Assembly (NCBI GenBank): GCA_025349905.2
Contig: MU624786.1
Coordinates: 4,365 to 24,086 of the forward strand
From: Blastocladiella britannica
Lineage: Eukaryota; Blastocladiomycota; Blastocladiomycetes; Blastocladiales; Blastocladiaceae
Reading direction: 5' to 3'
DNA length: 19,722 nucleotides
Positions 18,247 through 19,722 of the stretch are shown here, piece by piece (the stretch's first letter is position 1; each line of letters begins with the position of its first letter). Under the pieces are notes generated by a model. It was given only the letters and a program-made list of their open reading frames with translations, did no database searches and was not told where the DNA came from. Both the position numbers and the translations under genes were made by a program.

Positions 18247-19563
18247 ATGGGTTGCACCTCCAGCTCCGAGCTTGACCAGTCGAACCAAATCGACCTCCAG
18301 CTGCGCCGCGACGCACAAAAGGCCCGCAATGAGGTCAAGCTGCTTCTCCTGGGCGCCGGAGAGTCGGGCAAGTCGACCATTCTCAAGCAGGTACTTGTCT
18401 TTTTTTTCCATATACCATTCATATATGACTAACGTGATAATATTAACCGTAGATGACTCTCATCCACGGCTCGGGCTACTCGGACGCCGACCGCGCCGGC
18501 CACCGCGAAATCATCTTTGCCAACATTGTGCAGTCCACCGCAGCTCTGTACCGGGGCATGACCGAGCGCCTGGGTCTTCGTCTGACCACCCCGCAGGCCG
18601 AGCAGGCCGCCGCGTACGTGCTGGCGACGCTCGAGTCGGGCCGCATGGCCGATGCCGTGTCTTTCCCTCCCGATGTGGCCCGCGCCGTGGCCACCGTGTG
18701 GGGCGACCGGGCTGCCCGCGATGCGCTCTCGCGCCGGGCCGAGTTCCAGCTCAACGACTCGGCGTGGTACTACTACACGCAGCTGGAGCGGATTGCGTCG
18801 CCCAACTACGCGCCGACCGACCAGGATATCTTGCGGTCGCGCGTCAAGACCACGGGCATCATGGAGACCACGTTCCACATTGGCGAGCTTGTTTACCGGT
18901 ACTTTTTTACCTTTTTTTTGCTCTTATTTTGTATGGTTACTGATATGAAATATGAACAGGATGTTTGACGTCGGAGGCCAGCGGTCCGAGCGGAAAAAGT
19001 GGATCCACTGCTTCGAGGACGTGACGGCCATTGTGTTCCTGGTTGCCATCTCCGAGTACGACCAGTACTTGCAAGAGGACGAGTCGGTGAACCGGATGCA
19101 CGAGGCGCTGGCGCTTTTTGTATGCTCCTCATTTTTTTTTTTCTATCGGATTGACCACACTAACCAAGTAAATATTGACAATAGGATTCGATTTGCAACT
19201 CTCGGTGGTTCGAAAACACGTCCATCATTCTCTTCCTCAACAAGGTATATTCTGTCATTTACCTCATACTTGGCACAGACAACTAAAATAATGATATAAT
19301 AGATCGATTTGTTCAAGCAAAAGCTGCAATCCGGCCTGTCCCCGCTGTCGCTGTCGTTCCCAGACTACAATGGCCGCGACGGCGACTACGACGCGTCGTG
19401 CGAGTACTTTTTGGCCCGGTTCACGTCGCTCAACCGCAATCCCAACAAGCAAGTGTACTGCCACTTCACCTGCGCCACCGACACCACCCAGGTGCGGTTC
19501 GTCATGGCATCGGTCAATGACCTGATCATTCGCGAGAACTTGCGTCGCGTCGGTCTCTTGTAA
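18247..19563 (+). CDS. Heterotrimeric G-protein alpha subunit
   Basis: Five exons (18247-18390, 18453-18898, 18960-19119, 19185-19244, 19303-19563) give 356 residues, the usual length. MGCTSS carries Gly2 and Cys3, sites for myristoylation and palmitoylation, so it is membrane-anchored. Guanine-nucleotide motifs are intact: P-loop GAGESGKST (36-44), helical domain, switch I RVKTTG with Arg178 and Thr181, switch [20 protein letters not shown] with catalytic Gln204, FLNKID (guanine specificity) and TCATDT near the C-terminus. Residue numbers of these motifs coincide with mammalian G-alpha-i1. The protein would bind GTP or GDP and relay signals from seven-helix receptors. The C-terminus ends LRRVGLL, with Val where Gi-type subunits have the pertussis-toxin Cys four residues from the end. 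The helical domain (residues about 70-150) is Ala/Arg-rich. Three of the four introns have T runs of at least seven bases soon after the donor site. Confidence 0.96.
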
Positions 19564-19722
19564 TTCGTTCTCCCTTTCTTTTCTGCCTTTTGTATCCATT
19601 CTTTTGTTTTTTTAGAAGATTTTTTTGTTCAAAATATTGTTGCTTTCTTCCGAAACTGATAATGCTGAACTCCGCTCCTCAGCACCCTCATTAGCAGCAC
19701 ATTCCTCAGCACTTGTTTCAAC

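Noticed and set aside
1..19722. CRISPR arrays, bacterial operons or phage features
   Set aside because: No regularly spaced repeats; genes are intron-bearing and eukaryotic.

Overview
The window looks like nuclear DNA of a zoosporic (flagellated) early-diverging fungus. My best guess is Blastocladiomycota, near Catenaria or Allomyces. That guess rests on GC-rich coding sequence, very short GT-AG introns (about 54-76 nt) with TNCTAAC-like branch points, a flagellar CFAP97/Hemingway-family protein, and a tandem pair of Trp-rich ankyrin-like proteins of a kind I associate with those genomes. The genus is inference; the eukaryotic, intron-bearing, flagellate character is seen in the sequence.

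Layout. 143-1858 (+) is an intronless Trp-rich ankyrin-like repeat protein. 2073-3889 (+) is its tandem paralogue, which appears broken: a TGA sits where the sister gene has a conserved Trp, and the N-terminal frame is disrupted. 4130-5970 (+) is a five-exon secreted zinc carboxypeptidase (M14) with a probable GPI-anchor tail. 6217-7428 (+) is a three-exon CFAP97-family protein, tail to tail with an intronless BTB/POZ protein at 7523-8746 (-). From 8747 to 11187 the DNA is gene-poor. It holds a decayed minus-strand gene with a GPI-like C-terminus (9512-10384) and, inside it, a 248-bp solo LTR flanked by a perfect 5-bp target duplication.

11188-14346 (+) is a six-exon bifunctional lysine-ketoglutarate reductase/saccharopine dehydrogenase (animal/plant AASS type), which is unexpected in a fungus. 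It faces, tail to tail, a seven-exon TTC39/IML2-family TPR protein at 14475-16851 (-). That gene shares a 65-bp divergent promoter with a two-exon LAMTOR2 (Ragulator, roadblock/LC7) gene at 16917-17363 (+). After about 880 bp of non-coding DNA comes a five-exon G-protein alpha subunit (18247-19563, +).

The genes do not form one pathway; this is ordinary eukaryotic gene packing. Two loose themes are visible: nutrient and signal handling (LAMTOR2, G alpha, AASS, carboxypeptidase) and zoospore biology (CFAP97, G alpha). The most notable observations are the Trp-to-TGA break in the tandem paralogue, the solo LTR in a decayed gene, the fused lysine-degradation enzyme, a possible intron-retention switch between GPI-anchored and soluble carboxypeptidase, and U-rich tracts just downstream of many 5' splice sites. 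I found no obvious new multi-gene system.
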